Below, piece by piece: positions 1 to 12,316 of a stretch of 64,000 nucleotides of DNA. The stretch lies in assembly GCF_020535565.1 (NCBI RefSeq), contig NZ_CP084758.1, positions 3,423,001 to 3,487,000 on the forward strand, read 5' to 3'. Within the stretch, counting starts at the first letter, position 1; each line of letters opens with the position of its first letter. The notes beneath the pieces are model-generated. The model saw nothing but the letters and a program-made list of their open reading frames with translations. It did not search any database and was not told where the DNA came from. The translations under genes were made by a program, and so were the position numbers. Source of the stretch: Shinella sp. XGS7. GTDB lineage: Bacteria; Pseudomonadota; Gammaproteobacteria; Burkholderiales; Burkholderiaceae_C.

Positions 1-2
1 CC

Positions 3-164
3 CTGCTCAAGGGCGTGGAGATTGGCGATGGCTGCATCGTCTCCGCGGGCGCCGTGGTCACGCCGGGTTTCAAGGCGCCGCCGCTGAGCATCGTGGCGGG
101 CAATCCGGCACGCGTGATCGGCAGCGTGCCCCAGGACGAGACGCCGCCGGCCCCTGCCGTCTGA
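3..164 (+). CDS. Hexapeptide-repeat acyltransferase, C-terminal end (partial)
   Basis: The window opens inside a reading frame whose last 53 residues remain. They contain GVEIGDGCIVSAGAVVT, an imperfect hexapeptide repeat of a left-handed beta-helix, followed by the IVAGNPARVIG closing motif typical of WbbJ/CysE-like O-acetyltransferases. Such enzymes move an acetyl group from acetyl-CoA to a sugar or sugar nucleotide in the cytoplasm. The gene runs straight into a polysaccharide cluster, so modification of a surface glycan is the likely role. The acceptor cannot be told from this fragment. The tail after the motif is short and proline-rich. The family call is fairly secure; the substrate is unknown. 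Confidence 0.75.
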   Translation: MLKGVEIGDGCIVSAGAVVTPGFKAPPLSIVAGNPARVIGSVPQDETPPAPAV

Positions 165-182
165 ATCTAGAAAAGGACCACC

Positions 183-1031
183 GTGAGCAAGAAGAAATTC
201 ATCAGCATGATGGGCATGCCGGTCACCGAGCAGCTGGGCTCCCAGATGTGGCACTTCGCCGCGCTGAGCTATATCGCCCACCGCACTGATCACCGCGTGG
301 TCTTCTTCCAGGAGCATGCCCAGACCGGCCGCGGCCTGCGCCTGCATCAGAACTTCGACAACTTGCCCTTCGAGCTGATCTCCATCGCCGATCTGGGCGA
401 GGGCGATCAGGTCTACAGCATCTTCCCGTTGAACAAGCAGGTGGCCGTCGAGTCCGCCGTCTACCAGCTCAACCCCGGGATGAATTACGACTTCCAGGGC
501 CTGTTCTCCAGCTACAAATACTGGTGGCCCTGGCGCGAGCAGGTGCGCGCCATGTACCAGTTCCGTGCGCCGGTGCTGGAGCAGGCGCGCGCCGTGGTGG
601 AGCGGGCGCGCAAGCCCGGCCGGGCCCTGGTGTCCCTGCATGTGCGGCGGACGGACTACCTCAACGGCTTCTTCGTGAACGTGAATATGGACTATTTCAA
701 GGCCGCCTTCGCGCAGTTCGAGGGGCAGGCGGTGAGCTATCTGGTGTTCTCGGACGATCTGCCCTGGTGCAAGGAGGCCTTTGCCGATCTGCCGCATGTG
801 GAGTTTGCCGAGGGCAATGAGGCCATCGTCGATATGTGCGCCATGTCCCTGTGCGACCACAACATTACGGCCAATTCCTCCTTCAGCTTCTGGGGTGCCT
901 TCCTCAACGCCAACCCGGGCAAGCGCATGGTGGCACCGGCTCGCACCCTGAAGTCCGATCTGATGATTCCTCACCTGAACTACTGCTGGCTGCCGGATGA
1001 CTTCATCCTGGTGGACGCGGGCAATGTCTGA
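183..1031 (+). CDS. GT11 family glycosyltransferase (alpha-1,2-fucosyl/colitosyltransferase type)
   Basis: A 282-residue protein with a GTG start, preceded by AAAAGGA. Residues 153-159 read HVRRTDY, the HxRRxD donor-binding motif of glycosyltransferase family 11. Residues 231-240 read [10 protein letters not shown], the second conserved block of that family. GT11 enzymes transfer L-fucose, or in some O-antigen clusters L-colitose, from the GDP-sugar in an alpha-1,2 linkage. The next genes make exactly those GDP-sugars, so this gene probably attaches the finished deoxysugar to an O-antigen or capsule repeat. It overlaps the start of gmd by 8 bases if the upstream gmd start is used, which implies one transcript. 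The acceptor sugar cannot be read from sequence. Confidence 0.85.
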   Translation: MSKKKFISMMGMPVTEQLGSQMWHFAALSYIAHRTDHRVVFFQEHAQTGRGLRLHQNFDNLPFELISIADLGEGDQVYSIFPLNKQVAVESAVYQLNPGMNYDFQGLFSSYKYWWPWREQVRAMYQFRAPVLEQARAVVERARKPGRALVSLHVRRTDYLNGFFVNVNMDYFKAAFAQFEGQAVSYLVFSDDLPWCKEAFADLPHVEFAEGNEAIVDMCAMSLCDHNITANSSFSFWGAFLNANPGKRMVAPARTLKSDLMIPHLNYCWLPDDFILVDAGNV

Positions 1032-2181
1032 GACGACGGGACGCACGATGAGCCAAAGCAATCCCAAGGTGGCCCTGATCACCGGCGTGACCGGCCAGGA
1101 CGGTTCCTATCTGGCCGAGTTCCTGCTGGAGAAGGGCTATGTGGTGCACGGCATCAAGCGCCGCGCCTCCTCCTTCAACACCGAGCGCATCGACCACATC
1201 TTCCAGGACCCGCATGTGGAGTCGCCGCGCTTTCATCTGCACTATGGTGATCTGAGTGACACCAGCAATCTGATCCGCATCGTGCAGGAGGTGCGGCCGG
1301 ACGAGATCTACAACCTGGGCGCGCAAAGCCATGTGGCGGTGAGCTTCGAGTCGCCCGAGTACACGGCCGATGTCGACGGCATCGGCACCCTGCGCCTGCT
1401 GGAGGCCATACGCATCCTGGGGCTGGAGAAGAAGACCCGCTTCTACCAGGCCAGCACCAGCGAGCTCTATGGCCTGGTGCAGGAGGTGCCGCAGCGCGAG
1501 ACCACGCCCTTCTACCCGCGCAGCCCCTATGCCGTGGCCAAGATGTACGCCTACTGGATCACGGTGAACTACCGCGAGGCCTATGGCATCTATGCCTGCA
1601 ACGGCATCCTCTTCAACCACGAGAGCCCGCGTCGCGGCGAGACCTTCGTCACCCGCAAGATCACCCGGGGCCTGTGCAATATCGCCCAGGGTCTGGAGGA
1701 CTGCCTCTATGTGGGCAATATGGACGCGCTGCGCGACTGGGGCCATGCCCGCGACTATGTGCGCATGCAGTGGATGATGCTGCAGCAGGACAAGCCCGAG
1801 GACTTCGTGATCGCCACCGGCGTGCAGCACAGCGTGCGCGATTTCGTGCGCATGAGCGCGGCCGAGCTGGGCCTGGGCCTGCGCTTCGAGGGTCAGGGCG
1901 TGAACGAGATCGCCGTGGTCGAGAGCATTGCCGACGTCGAGAAGGCCCCCGCCCTCCAGGTGGGCGACGTGATCCTGCGCGTGGACCCGCGCTACTTCCG
2001 CCCCACCGAGGTGGAAACCCTGCTGGGCGACCCCGGCAAGGCCAAGCAGAAGCTGGGCTGGGTACCCGAGATCAGCCTGGCGCAGATGACGGCCGAGATG
2101 GTGGCCGCCGATCTGGACCAGGCCCGCCAGCACGCCCTGCTCAAGCGCCATGGCTACCAGCCCACGGTGAGCCACGAATGA
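1024..2181 (+). CDS. gmd: GDP-mannose 4,6-dehydratase
   Basis: Extended SDR enzyme that converts GDP-D-mannose to GDP-4-keto-6-deoxy-D-mannose, the branch point to GDP-fucose, GDP-colitose and GDP-perosamine. The Rossmann motif GVTGQDG lies near residues 21-27, STSELYG near 144-150 and the catalytic YxxxK (YAVAK) near 169-173. The [16 protein letters not shown] block is also typical of Gmd. I start at ATG 1024, which overlaps the preceding stop by 8 bases. ATG 1048 is an equally plausible start and would give a length closer to E. coli Gmd. The gene ends in an ATGA overlap with the following SDR gene, so the two are translationally coupled. Confidence 0.95.
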   Translation: MSETTGRTMSQSNPKVALITGVTGQDGSYLAEFLLEKGYVVHGIKRRASSFNTERIDHIFQDPHVESPRFHLHYGDLSDTSNLIRIVQEVRPDEIYNLGAQSHVAVSFESPEYTADVDGIGTLRLLEAIRILGLEKKTRFYQASTSELYGLVQEVPQRETTPFYPRSPYAVAKMYAYWITVNYREAYGIYACNGILFNHESPRRGETFVTRKITRGLCNIAQGLEDCLYVGNMDALRDWGHARDYVRMQWMMLQQDKPEDFVIATGVQHSVRDFVRMSAAELGLGLRFEGQGVNEIAVVESIADVEKAPALQVGDVILRVDPRYFRPTEVETLLGDPGKAKQKLGWVPEISLAQMTAEMVAADLDQARQHALLKRHGYQPTVSHE

Positions 2182-3125
2182 GCGCCAGCGCCTTGCCGCC
2201 GCGTCCGCGCGTCTGGCTCACCGGCGGCCAGGGCATGGTGGCGCGCAATATCGCCGAGCATGCGGCCGCCGCCAACTGGGAGCTGATGGCGCCCGCGCGC
2301 GCCGAGCTGGACCTGGAGCGGGCCGAGGCCGTGCAGGCCTTTGTGCGCGAGACCCGGCCCGATGTGGTGATCCACGCCGCCGGGCGGGTGGGCGGCATCC
2401 AGGCCAATATCGCCCACCCGGTGGACTTTCTGGTGCGCAATGTGGACATCGGCCGCAACGTCATCATGGCCGCCCATGCGGCCGGCGTGCCGCGCCTGAT
2501 CAATCTGGCGAGTTCCTGCATGTACCCGCGCCAGGGCCAGAACCCCCTGCGCGAGGAGCTGGTGCTGGCCGGCGAGCTGGAGCCCACCAACGAGGGCTAT
2601 GCGATTGCCAAGATCTACGCCACCCGGCTGTGCCAGTACCTGCGCCGCCAGGAGCCTGCCCTGCAGTACAAGACCCTGATTCCCTGCAATCTCTACGGCC
2701 GCTTCGACAAGTTCGACCCCGCGCATTCGCACCTGATCCCGGCCGTGATCCGCAAGATCCACGAGGCCAAGCAGGCCGGGGCGGCCACGGTGGAGATCTG
2801 GGGCGACGGCCTGGCCCGGCGCGAGTTCATGGACGCGGCCGATCTGGCCGATGCCGTGGTGCGCCATGTGGCCCAGGGCGAGAGCGCCCCGGAGCTGATG
2901 AATATCGGTCTGGGCTTCGACTACACGATCAATGAGTACTACGCCGCCGTGGCGCGCGTGGTGGGCTGGCAGGGCGAGTTCGTGCACGACCTGACGAAGC
3001 CCGTGGGCATGCGCCAGAAGCTGGTGGACGTGAGCCGTCAGACGGCCTGGGGCTGGGCGCCGCAGATCAGCCTGGAGCAGGGCATTGCCCGCTGCTACGA
3101 CTATTTTCTCGACAAGGTGGCTTGA
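2178..3125 (+). CDS. GDP-L-fucose synthase or GDP-L-colitose synthase (SDR epimerase/reductase)
   Basis: A 315-residue extended SDR of the Fcl/WcaG/ColC group, which carries out C5 (or C3/C5) epimerisation and NADPH-dependent 4-keto reduction on a GDP-4-keto-deoxy-mannose. The nucleotide-binding motif TGGQGMV is near residue 16. The active-site block ASSCMYPR supplies the conserved Ser and Cys, EGYAIAK supplies Tyr and Lys, and HSHLIP supplies the epimerisation His. The blocks NLYGRFDKF and [12 protein letters not shown] are normal for the family. Fucose synthase would be the default call. The next gene is a close ColD match, however, so the substrate may be the 3,6-dideoxy intermediate, making this ColC. 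Motifs alone do not separate the two. It starts within the gmd stop codon (ATGA). Confidence 0.85.
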   Translation: MSASALPPRPRVWLTGGQGMVARNIAEHAAAANWELMAPARAELDLERAEAVQAFVRETRPDVVIHAAGRVGGIQANIAHPVDFLVRNVDIGRNVIMAAHAAGVPRLINLASSCMYPRQGQNPLREELVLAGELEPTNEGYAIAKIYATRLCQYLRRQEPALQYKTLIPCNLYGRFDKFDPAHSHLIPAVIRKIHEAKQAGAATVEIWGDGLARREFMDAADLADAVVRHVAQGESAPELMNIGLGFDYTINEYYAAVARVVGWQGEFVHDLTKPVGMRQKLVDVSRQTAWGWAPQISLEQGIARCYDYFLDKVA

Positions 3126-3128
3126 GAC

Positions 3129-4298
3129 ATGACTTACCGCTTTCCGCTCGCAACATCGTCCTGGGGCGCCGAGGAGTACGCGGCCATGGCCGGCGTCATC
3201 GCCAGCGGCCACTTCACCATGGGCGAGAAGGTGGCCACCTTCGAGCGTGACTTCGCGCGCTACACCGGCTCCAAGTACTGCGTGATGGTGAACTCGGGCT
3301 CCTCGGCCAATCTCTTGATGACCGCGGCCCTGTGCTACACCCGGAACGAGCGCCTGAAGCTGCAGCGTGGCGACGAGGTGATCGTGCCGGCCGTCTCCTG
3401 GCCCACCACCTACTACCCGCTGCACCAGTACGGCCTGAAGCTCAAGTTCGTGGACATCGACCCCGAGACCCTGAACTACGATCTGGCGGCCCTGGCCACG
3501 GCCATCGGCCCGCGCACCCGGGCCATCATGATCGTGAACCTGCTGGGCAATCCGAATGACTTCGAGGCCATCCGCGGCCTGATCGCCGGGCGCGACATCG
3601 TGCTGATGGAAGACAACTGCGAGTCCATGGGGGCCACCTACAAGGGCCGCCAGACCGGCACCTTCGGTGTGGTGGGCAGCTTCAGCGCCTTCTTCTCGCA
3701 CCACATCTCCACCATGGAGGGCGGCCTGGTCGTCACCGACGACGAGGAGCTCTACCATGTGATGCTCTCGCTGCGCGCCCATGGCTGGACGCGCAATCTG
3801 CCCAAGCACAACCATGTCTGCGGCACCAAGAGCGACGACCCCTTCGAGGAAAGCTTCCGCTTCGTGCTGCCGGGCTACAACCTGCGGCCGCTGGAGCTCT
3901 CGGGCGCTCTGGGCATCGAGCAGGTCAAGCGCCTGCCGGGCCTGATTGCTGCGCGCCGGGCCAATGGCCGCGCATTGCAGGCCGCGTTCGCCGACCATCC
4001 GCGCCTGATGATCCAGCGCGAGCTGGGCGAGAGCAGCTGGTTCGGCTTTGCCCTGACCATACGCCCCGGTGCCGGCAGCCGCCGCGAGCTGGTGACGGCG
4101 CTGCAGGAGGCGGGCTTCGAGTGCCGCCCGGTGGTGGCGGGCAATTTCGCCAAGAACACGGTGGTGCAGTACTTCGACCATCAGGTTCATGGCACGTTGC
4201 GCCACGCCGAGTACCTGGACCAGCACAGCCTCTTTGTGGGCAATCACCACTACCCCATCCCCGAGGCCGTGGAGGCCCTGAGCCGGATCTGGCGCTGA
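3129..4298 (+). CDS. colD: GDP-4-keto-6-deoxy-D-mannose 3-dehydratase (ColD-like)
   Basis: A 389-residue PLP enzyme of the DegT/DnrJ/EryC1/StrS fold. In sugar aminotransferases of this fold a lysine binds PLP. Here the site reads FFSHHISTMEGG with His-His at residues 191-192 and no lysine, which is the ColD signature (His188 in the characterised enzyme). Other blocks that match my memory of ColD are HGWTRNLPK, LPGYNLRPLE, GESSWFGF and FVGNHH. ColD removes the 3-hydroxyl from GDP-4-keto-6-deoxymannose, using PMP and glutamate, on the way to GDP-L-colitose. It starts 3 bases after the preceding stop, in one operon with gmd and the SDR gene. The his-for-lys substitution argues strongly against a perosamine-type aminotransferase. 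Confidence 0.88.
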   Translation: MTYRFPLATSSWGAEEYAAMAGVIASGHFTMGEKVATFERDFARYTGSKYCVMVNSGSSANLLMTAALCYTRNERLKLQRGDEVIVPAVSWPTTYYPLHQYGLKLKFVDIDPETLNYDLAALATAIGPRTRAIMIVNLLGNPNDFEAIRGLIAGRDIVLMEDNCESMGATYKGRQTGTFGVVGSFSAFFSHHISTMEGGLVVTDDEELYHVMLSLRAHGWTRNLPKHNHVCGTKSDDPFEESFRFVLPGYNLRPLELSGALGIEQVKRLPGLIAARRANGRALQAAFADHPRLMIQRELGESSWFGFALTIRPGAGSRRELVTALQEAGFECRPVVAGNFAKNTVVQYFDHQVHGTLRHAEYLDQHSLFVGNHHYPIPEAVEALSRIWR

Positions 4299-4315
4299 GC
4301 GGCTGAAGCGGGCAG

Positions 4316-4331
4316 GGCGCCGGGAGGCGCC
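4316..4331. terminator. Short hairpin between convergent genes
   Basis: GGCGCC-GGGA-GGCGCC forms a 6-bp, all-GC stem with a 4-base loop in the short gap between colD and the convergent GntR gene. There is no clear U-tract, so it is only a weak candidate for a bidirectional terminator. Confidence 0.35.
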
Positions 4332-4338
4332 GTGTTCC

Positions 4339-4989
4339 TCAGACCGGGGCGGCCGCCGCGTTCAGCCCGTTCTCGAAATGTGCGCGCATCAGGCGCGCGG
4401 CCGTGGCGCCGTCGCGCTGGCCCAGGGCCTGCATGAGGGCGCGGTGCTCGGCCAGAGACTCCGCCAGGCGCCCCTGCTTGAACAGGGAGTGATGGCGGTT
4501 GAGCTTCATCACCCGACGCAGATCGGTGACGATCTGCTGGCGCCAGCGGTTGGCCTCGATCTCCAGCAGGCGCAGATGGAAGCGCTCGTTGCTGGCAAAG
4601 AAGGCATCGCGCTGCCCCACCTCGCGCTCCAGCTGTTCGTGCAGGGCCTGCAGCTCGGCCAGCTCGGCCTCGCTGGCGCTCTCGGCCACGCGGGCGGCGG
4701 CGTCGCTTTCCAGCAGGGCCAGCAGCTGGTAGGCCTCGCGCACATCGCGCTCGCTCATCTCGGTGACGTAGGCGCCGCGGCGCACCTTCATGGTCACCAG
4801 ACCTTCCACCGCCAGCACCTTGAGCGCCTCGCGCAGCGGGGTGCGGCTGATGCCCATCTCCTGGCAGAGCTTGAGCTCGTCGATCCAGCTGCCGGGCTCC
4901 AGCTCGCGGCCGAAGATCTGCTGACGCAAGCGCTCCGCCACCTCCTGATAGAGGGCGCGGGGGGCGAGCTGGGTGGCGGCAGCGGTCAT
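4339..4989 (-). CDS. GntR family transcriptional regulator, FadR subfamily (FCD domain)
   Basis: A 216-residue regulator. Residues of about 10-75 form a winged helix-turn-helix with the GntR signature GISRTPLREALKVL and the wing VRRGAYVTEM. The remainder is an all-helical FCD effector domain with conserved acidic and histidine positions (NERFHLRL and EHRALMQAL) that usually bind a metal and an organic acid. It is transcribed away from the methylmalonyl-CoA mutase operon. The shared intergenic region holds a 16-bp perfect palindrome. The natural inference is a local regulator of propionate or methylmalonate metabolism that responds to an acyl-CoA or carboxylate. Ligand and sign of control are not visible. 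Confidence 0.9.
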   Translation of the reverse strand: MTAAATQLAPRALYQEVAERLRQQIFGRELEPGSWIDELKLCQEMGISRTPLREALKVLAVEGLVTMKVRRGAYVTEMSERDVREAYQLLALLESDAAARVAESASEAELAELQALHEQLEREVGQRDAFFASNERFHLRLLEIEANRWRQQIVTDLRRVMKLNRHHSLFKQGRLAESLAEHRALMQALGQRDGATAARLMRAHFENGLNAAAAPV

Positions 4990-5017
4990 CGTGGCATCAG
5001 ATTCTAGTCAGCTTTGA

Positions 5018-5033
5018 ATTCATAATTATGAAT
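5018..5033. promoter_or_regulatory. Perfect 16-bp palindrome, candidate GntR operator
   Basis: ATTCATAATTATGAAT is a perfect inverted repeat in an AT-rich stretch that stands out from the GC-rich surroundings. It lies between the GntR gene and the divergent mutase gene, 44 bases before the mutase ATG at 5077. FadR-type GntR proteins bind short AT-rich palindromes, so it is the obvious operator candidate for both directions. Confidence 0.7.
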
Positions 5034-5076
5034 AACTGATGCGGGTATGATGCCCGGATCGCAGGAGCCGTCAACC

Positions 5077-7254
5077 ATGTCCGAGTCGCACAAGCCCAGC
5101 CCTTCGTCCGAATTTGCCGCCGCCACCCTGGAGCAGTGGCACAAGGCCGCCGCCAAGTCGGCGCCCGGAGGGGATGTCGCGGCCCTGAACTGGGTGACGC
5201 CGGAAGGCCTGATCGTCAAGCCGCTCTACACCGCGGCCGACACCGCCGATCTGCCCCATGCGGACACCCTGCCGGGCTTCGCACCCTTCGTGCGCGGCCC
5301 GCGCGCCACCATGTATGCCGGCCGCCCGTGGACGATCCGGCAATATGCCGGTTTCTCGACGGCCGAGGCTTCCAATGCCTTCTACCGCAAGGCGCTCGCC
5401 GCCGGCCAGCAGGGCGTGTCCGTCGCCTTCGACCTTGCCACCCATCGCGGCTATGACAGCGACCATCCGCGTGTCGTCGGCGATGTCGGCAAGGCTGGCG
5501 TCGCCATCGACAGCGTCGAGGACATGAAGATCCTGTTTTCCAGCATTCCGCTGGAAAAGATCTCCGTCTCCATGACCATGAACGGCGCCGTCATCCCGAT
5601 CCTCGCCAGCTTCATCGTCGCCGGCGAGGAACAGGGCGTGCCGCGCGCGGCCCTATCGGGGACCATCCAGAACGACATCCTCAAGGAGTTCATGGTCCGC
5701 AACACCTATATCTACCCGCCCGAACCCTCGATGCGCATCGTCGCCGACATCATCGACTACACGGCGCGGGACATGCCGAAGTTCAACTCCATCTCGATCT
5801 CCGGCTACCATATGCAGGAGGCGGGCGCGACGCTGGTGCAGGAGTTGGCCTTCACCATCGCCGACGGGCGCGAATATGTCCGCGCCGCGATCGCCAAGGG
5901 GCTGAATGTCGACGACTTCGCCGGCCGTCTCTCCTTCTTCTTCGCCATCGGCATGAACTTCTTCATGGAGGCGGCCAAGCTGCGCGCCGCACGCCTGCTC
6001 TGGGACCGCGTCATGGACGAGTTCCAGCCGAAGAAGGCGTCCTCGCGCATGCTGCGCACGCATTGCCAGACATCGGGCGTCTCCCTTCAGGAACAGGACC
6101 CCTACAACAATATCGTGCGCACCGCCTTCGAGGCCATGTCCGCCGTGCTCGGCGGCACGCAGTCGCTGCACACCAACTCCTTCGACGAGGCCATCGCGCT
6201 GCCGACGGAGTTTTCCGCCCGCATCGCCCGCAACACCCAGCTCATCCTCCAGCACGAGACGGGCGTGACCAAGGTGGTCGATCCACTCGCCGGCTCCTAC
6301 TATGTCGAAAGCCTGACCCATGAGCTGGCCGAAAAGGCCTGGGCGCTCATCGAAGAGGTCGAGGCCATGGGCGGCATGACCAAGGCCGTGGACAGCGGCT
6401 GGGCCAAGCTCAAGATCGAGGCCAGCGCGGCCGAGAAACAGGCGCGCATCGATTCGGGCAAGGACGTGATCGTGGGCGTCAACAAGTACAAGCTCGCCAA
6501 GGAAGACCCCATCGACATTCTGGACGTGGACAACGTCAAGGTGCGCGAGAGCCAGATCGAGCGGCTCAAGAGCATCAAGGCCAAACGCGACAACGCTGCG
6601 GTGCAGGCCGCGCTGCAGGCGCTGACGGCCGCGGCCCAGAGCGGCCAGGGCAATCTGCTCGACCTGAGCATCCAGGCCGTGCGCCTGCGCGCCACGGTGG
6701 GCGAGATTTCCGACGCGCTGGAAGCCGTCTATGGCCGCCATCGTGCCGACACGCAAAAGGTCACCGGCGTGTACGCCGCGGCCTACGACTCCGCCGAGGG
6801 CTGGGCCAAGCTGCAGGGCGAGATCCAGGCCTTTGCCGAGGAACAGGGCCGCCGTCCGCGGGTGATGATCGCCAAGCTGGGACAGGATGGGCACGACCGC
6901 GGCGCCAAGGTGGTGGCCACCGCCTATGCCGATCTGGGCTTCGATGTGGACATGGGGCCGCTGTTCCAGACCCCCGAGGAATGTGCCCGCCAGGCCATCG
7001 AGAACGATGTGCACGCGGTGGGGGTCTCGACGCTCGCAGCCGGCCACAAGACCCTGGTGCCGGCCATCATTGCCGAGCTCCGCAAGCAGGGGGCGGACGA
7101 CATCATCGTCTTCGTGGGCGGCGTGATCCCGCAGCAGGACTACGACTTCCTGTTTGATGCCGGCGTCAAGGGCATCTACGGCCCCGGCACCCCCATCCCG
7201 GCCAGCGCCAAGGATGTGCTGGAGCAGATCCGCAAGGCGGCGGTGGCGGCCTGA
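5077..7254 (+). CDS. scpA: Methylmalonyl-CoA mutase
   Basis: An adenosylcobalamin-dependent mutase (725 residues) that interconverts (R)-methylmalonyl-CoA and succinyl-CoA. The catalytic TIM barrel covers about residues 20-550, with [19 protein letters not shown] and [15 protein letters not shown]. The B12-binding domain covers about 590-720 with DGHDRG (DxHxxG) near 602-608 and FVGGVIP. I use ATG 5077, preceded by CAGGAG, rather than the in-frame ATG 5047. The gene leads the propionyl-CoA operon and its stop overlaps the next start (TGATG). Between about 5315 and 6370 the codon choice and protein variants become alphaproteobacterial, and the flanks are native. Fold and motifs stay intact, but the central sequence may not belong to this organism. 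Confidence 0.93.
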   Translation: MSESHKPSPSSEFAAATLEQWHKAAAKSAPGGDVAALNWVTPEGLIVKPLYTAADTADLPHADTLPGFAPFVRGPRATMYAGRPWTIRQYAGFSTAEASNAFYRKALAAGQQGVSVAFDLATHRGYDSDHPRVVGDVGKAGVAIDSVEDMKILFSSIPLEKISVSMTMNGAVIPILASFIVAGEEQGVPRAALSGTIQNDILKEFMVRNTYIYPPEPSMRIVADIIDYTARDMPKFNSISISGYHMQEAGATLVQELAFTIADGREYVRAAIAKGLNVDDFAGRLSFFFAIGMNFFMEAAKLRAARLLWDRVMDEFQPKKASSRMLRTHCQTSGVSLQEQDPYNNIVRTAFEAMSAVLGGTQSLHTNSFDEAIALPTEFSARIARNTQLILQHETGVTKVVDPLAGSYYVESLTHELAEKAWALIEEVEAMGGMTKAVDSGWAKLKIEASAAEKQARIDSGKDVIVGVNKYKLAKEDPIDILDVDNVKVRESQIERLKSIKAKRDNAAVQAALQALTAAAQSGQGNLLDLSIQAVRLRATVGEISDALEAVYGRHRADTQKVTGVYAAAYDSAEGWAKLQGEIQAFAEEQGRRPRVMIAKLGQDGHDRGAKVVATAYADLGFDVDMGPLFQTPEECARQAIENDVHAVGVSTLAAGHKTLVPAIIAELRKQGADDIIVFVGGVIPQQDYDFLFDAGVKGIYGPGTPIPASAKDVLEQIRKAAVAA
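5315..6370 (+). other. Foreign-style segment inside scpA
   Basis: Valine switches from mostly GTG to mostly GTC, and leucine shifts toward CTC and CTT. The protein variants (for example [18 protein letters not shown] and [15 protein letters not shown]) look like rhizobial mutases, while the sequence after about 6380 returns to betaproteobacterial type. The edges are estimated by eye and may be off by tens of bases. Confidence 0.7.
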
Positions 7255-7685
7255 TGCTGAGCCTGGCGCCGGTGACGGCCGAGGATTTCGAGCCCATGCT
7301 GGAGCTGCGCATGGCGGCCCTGCGCGAGAGCCTGGAGCGCCTGGGGCGCTTCGATCTGCAGCGCGGGCGCGAGCGCCTGGCCGCCCAGTTCGAGCCGGCC
7401 GCGATGCGGCATATCGAGCGGGACGGCGAGCGCATCGGCTTTCTCACGCTCAAGCCCCTGGCCGATGGGGCTGGGCTGAGGCTGGAACATCTCTATCTGC
7501 GGCCCGGCGCCCAGGGGCAGGGTGCCGGCGCCTGGGCCCTGGACTGGGTCAAGCGTCATGGCCAGGATGTGAGCCTGTCGGCGCTCAAGCTGAGCGATGC
7601 CAACCGCTTCTATCTGCGCCACGGCTTCGAGGTGGTGGGCGAGAGCGAGTTCGATATCGACTACCGCTGGAAGGCCCCGGTGTGA
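7254..7685 (+). CDS. GNAT family N-acetyltransferase
   Basis: A 143-residue single-domain protein. The acetyl-CoA pyrophosphate-binding region reads [13 protein letters not shown] (residues about 83-95), matching the R/QxxGxG/A signature of the GNAT fold. The C-terminal block [18 protein letters not shown] is the usual beta-strand and helix pair of small GNATs. Its start overlaps the mutase stop (TGATG) and its own stop overlaps the GTG start of meaB, so it is translationally coupled within the propionyl-CoA operon. The substrate is not predictable. Modification of a pathway enzyme or of a small amine are both possible. Codon use is native. Confidence 0.85.
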   Translation: MLSLAPVTAEDFEPMLELRMAALRESLERLGRFDLQRGRERLAAQFEPAAMRHIERDGERIGFLTLKPLADGAGLRLEHLYLRPGAQGQGAGAWALDWVKRHGQDVSLSALKLSDANRFYLRHGFEVVGESEFDIDYRWKAPV

Positions 7686-8687
7686 GCGCGGCCGCCCTGA
7701 TCACCGGCCAGCCCGGCCCGGCCCAGCGCCGCGCCATGGCCAAGGCCATCACCCTGCTGGAATCCACCCGCGCCGACCACCGCGCCCGGGCCGATTTCCT
7801 GCTCACCGAGCTGCTGCCGCACACCGGCCGGTCCCTGCGCCTGGGCATCTCCGGCGTGCCGGGCGTGGGCAAGAGCACCTTCATCGAGGCCCTGGGCCTG
7901 TTCCTGATCGGGCGCGGCCACCGGGTGGCGGTGCTGGCGGTGGACCCCAGCAGCAGCGTCTCGGGCGGCTCCATCCTGGGCGACAAGACCCGCATGGAGC
8001 GGCTCTCCATGGACGAGCGCGCCTACATCCGCCCCAGCCCCAGCAGCGGCACCCTGGGCGGCGTGGCCGAGAAGACCCGCGAGGCCCTGCTGGTCTGCGA
8101 GGCAGCGGGCTATGACATCGTCATCATCGAGACCGTGGGCGTAGGCCAGAGCGAGATTGCGGTGGCTGGCATGACGGATATGTACTGCCTCTTGCAGCTG
8201 CCCAATGCCGGCGACGATCTGCAGGCCATCAAGAAGGGCGTGATGGAGCTGGCCGATCTGGTGCTGATCAACAAGGCCGATCTGGACCGCGCCGCCGCCA
8301 CCCGGGCCCAGGCCCAGATCGCCTCCTCGTTGCGGCTCTACGGCCTGCACGGCCACCCCGAGCATGCCCACCACGACCAGACGATCTGGCACCCGCAGGT
8401 GATGCCGCTCTCGGCCCTGAAGGCCGATGGCATCGAAGCCTTCTGGGGCCAGGTCGAGCGCTTTCGCGACATTCAGCAGGCCAATGGCCGCTTGGCCGCC
8501 AAGCGCCAGCAGCAGGCTCAGGCCTGGATGTGGGAGCGCATCCATGCCGGCCTGCGCGAACAGTTTTCACAGGCGCCCGCCGTGCGCGCCATCCTGGCCG
8601 AGACCACGGCCCAGGTCCTGAACGGCAGTCTGGCGGCCTCGACGGCCGCCCGACGACTCTTGAACCGATTCTCCGGAGACGAGCACC

Positions 8688-8695
<8 letters not shown>
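7682..8695 (+). CDS. meaB: Methylmalonyl-CoA mutase chaperone GTPase MeaB
   Basis: A 337-residue G3E-family GTPase that protects and reactivates the B12-dependent mutase. The P-loop GVPGVGKST lies near residues 57-65. [19 protein letters not shown] and ETVGVGQSE are hallmark MeaB/ArgK blocks, and NKAD is the guanine-specificity motif. The GTG start at 7682 overlaps the GNAT stop by 4 bases. The 3' end overlaps the start of pccB by 8 bases. Position directly behind the mutase is typical for the family. The old name ArgK (arginine transport kinase) does not describe its function. Codon use is native throughout, in contrast to its neighbours. Confidence 0.95.
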
Positions 8696-10220
<1,525 letters not shown>

Positions 10221-10241
10221 TCGCGAGCCAGGAGCAAGAAC

Positions 10242-12308
<2,067 letters not shown>

Positions 12309-12316
<8 letters not shown>

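Noticed and set aside
2154..4250. A 698-residue minus-strand open frame opposite the SDR and colD genes
   Set aside because: Composition is typical of an antisense shadow, and the plus-strand genes are coupled and motif-complete.
4121..4306. Small plus-strand frame at the end of colD
   Set aside because: It is an alternate frame of colD without a ribosome-binding site or family.
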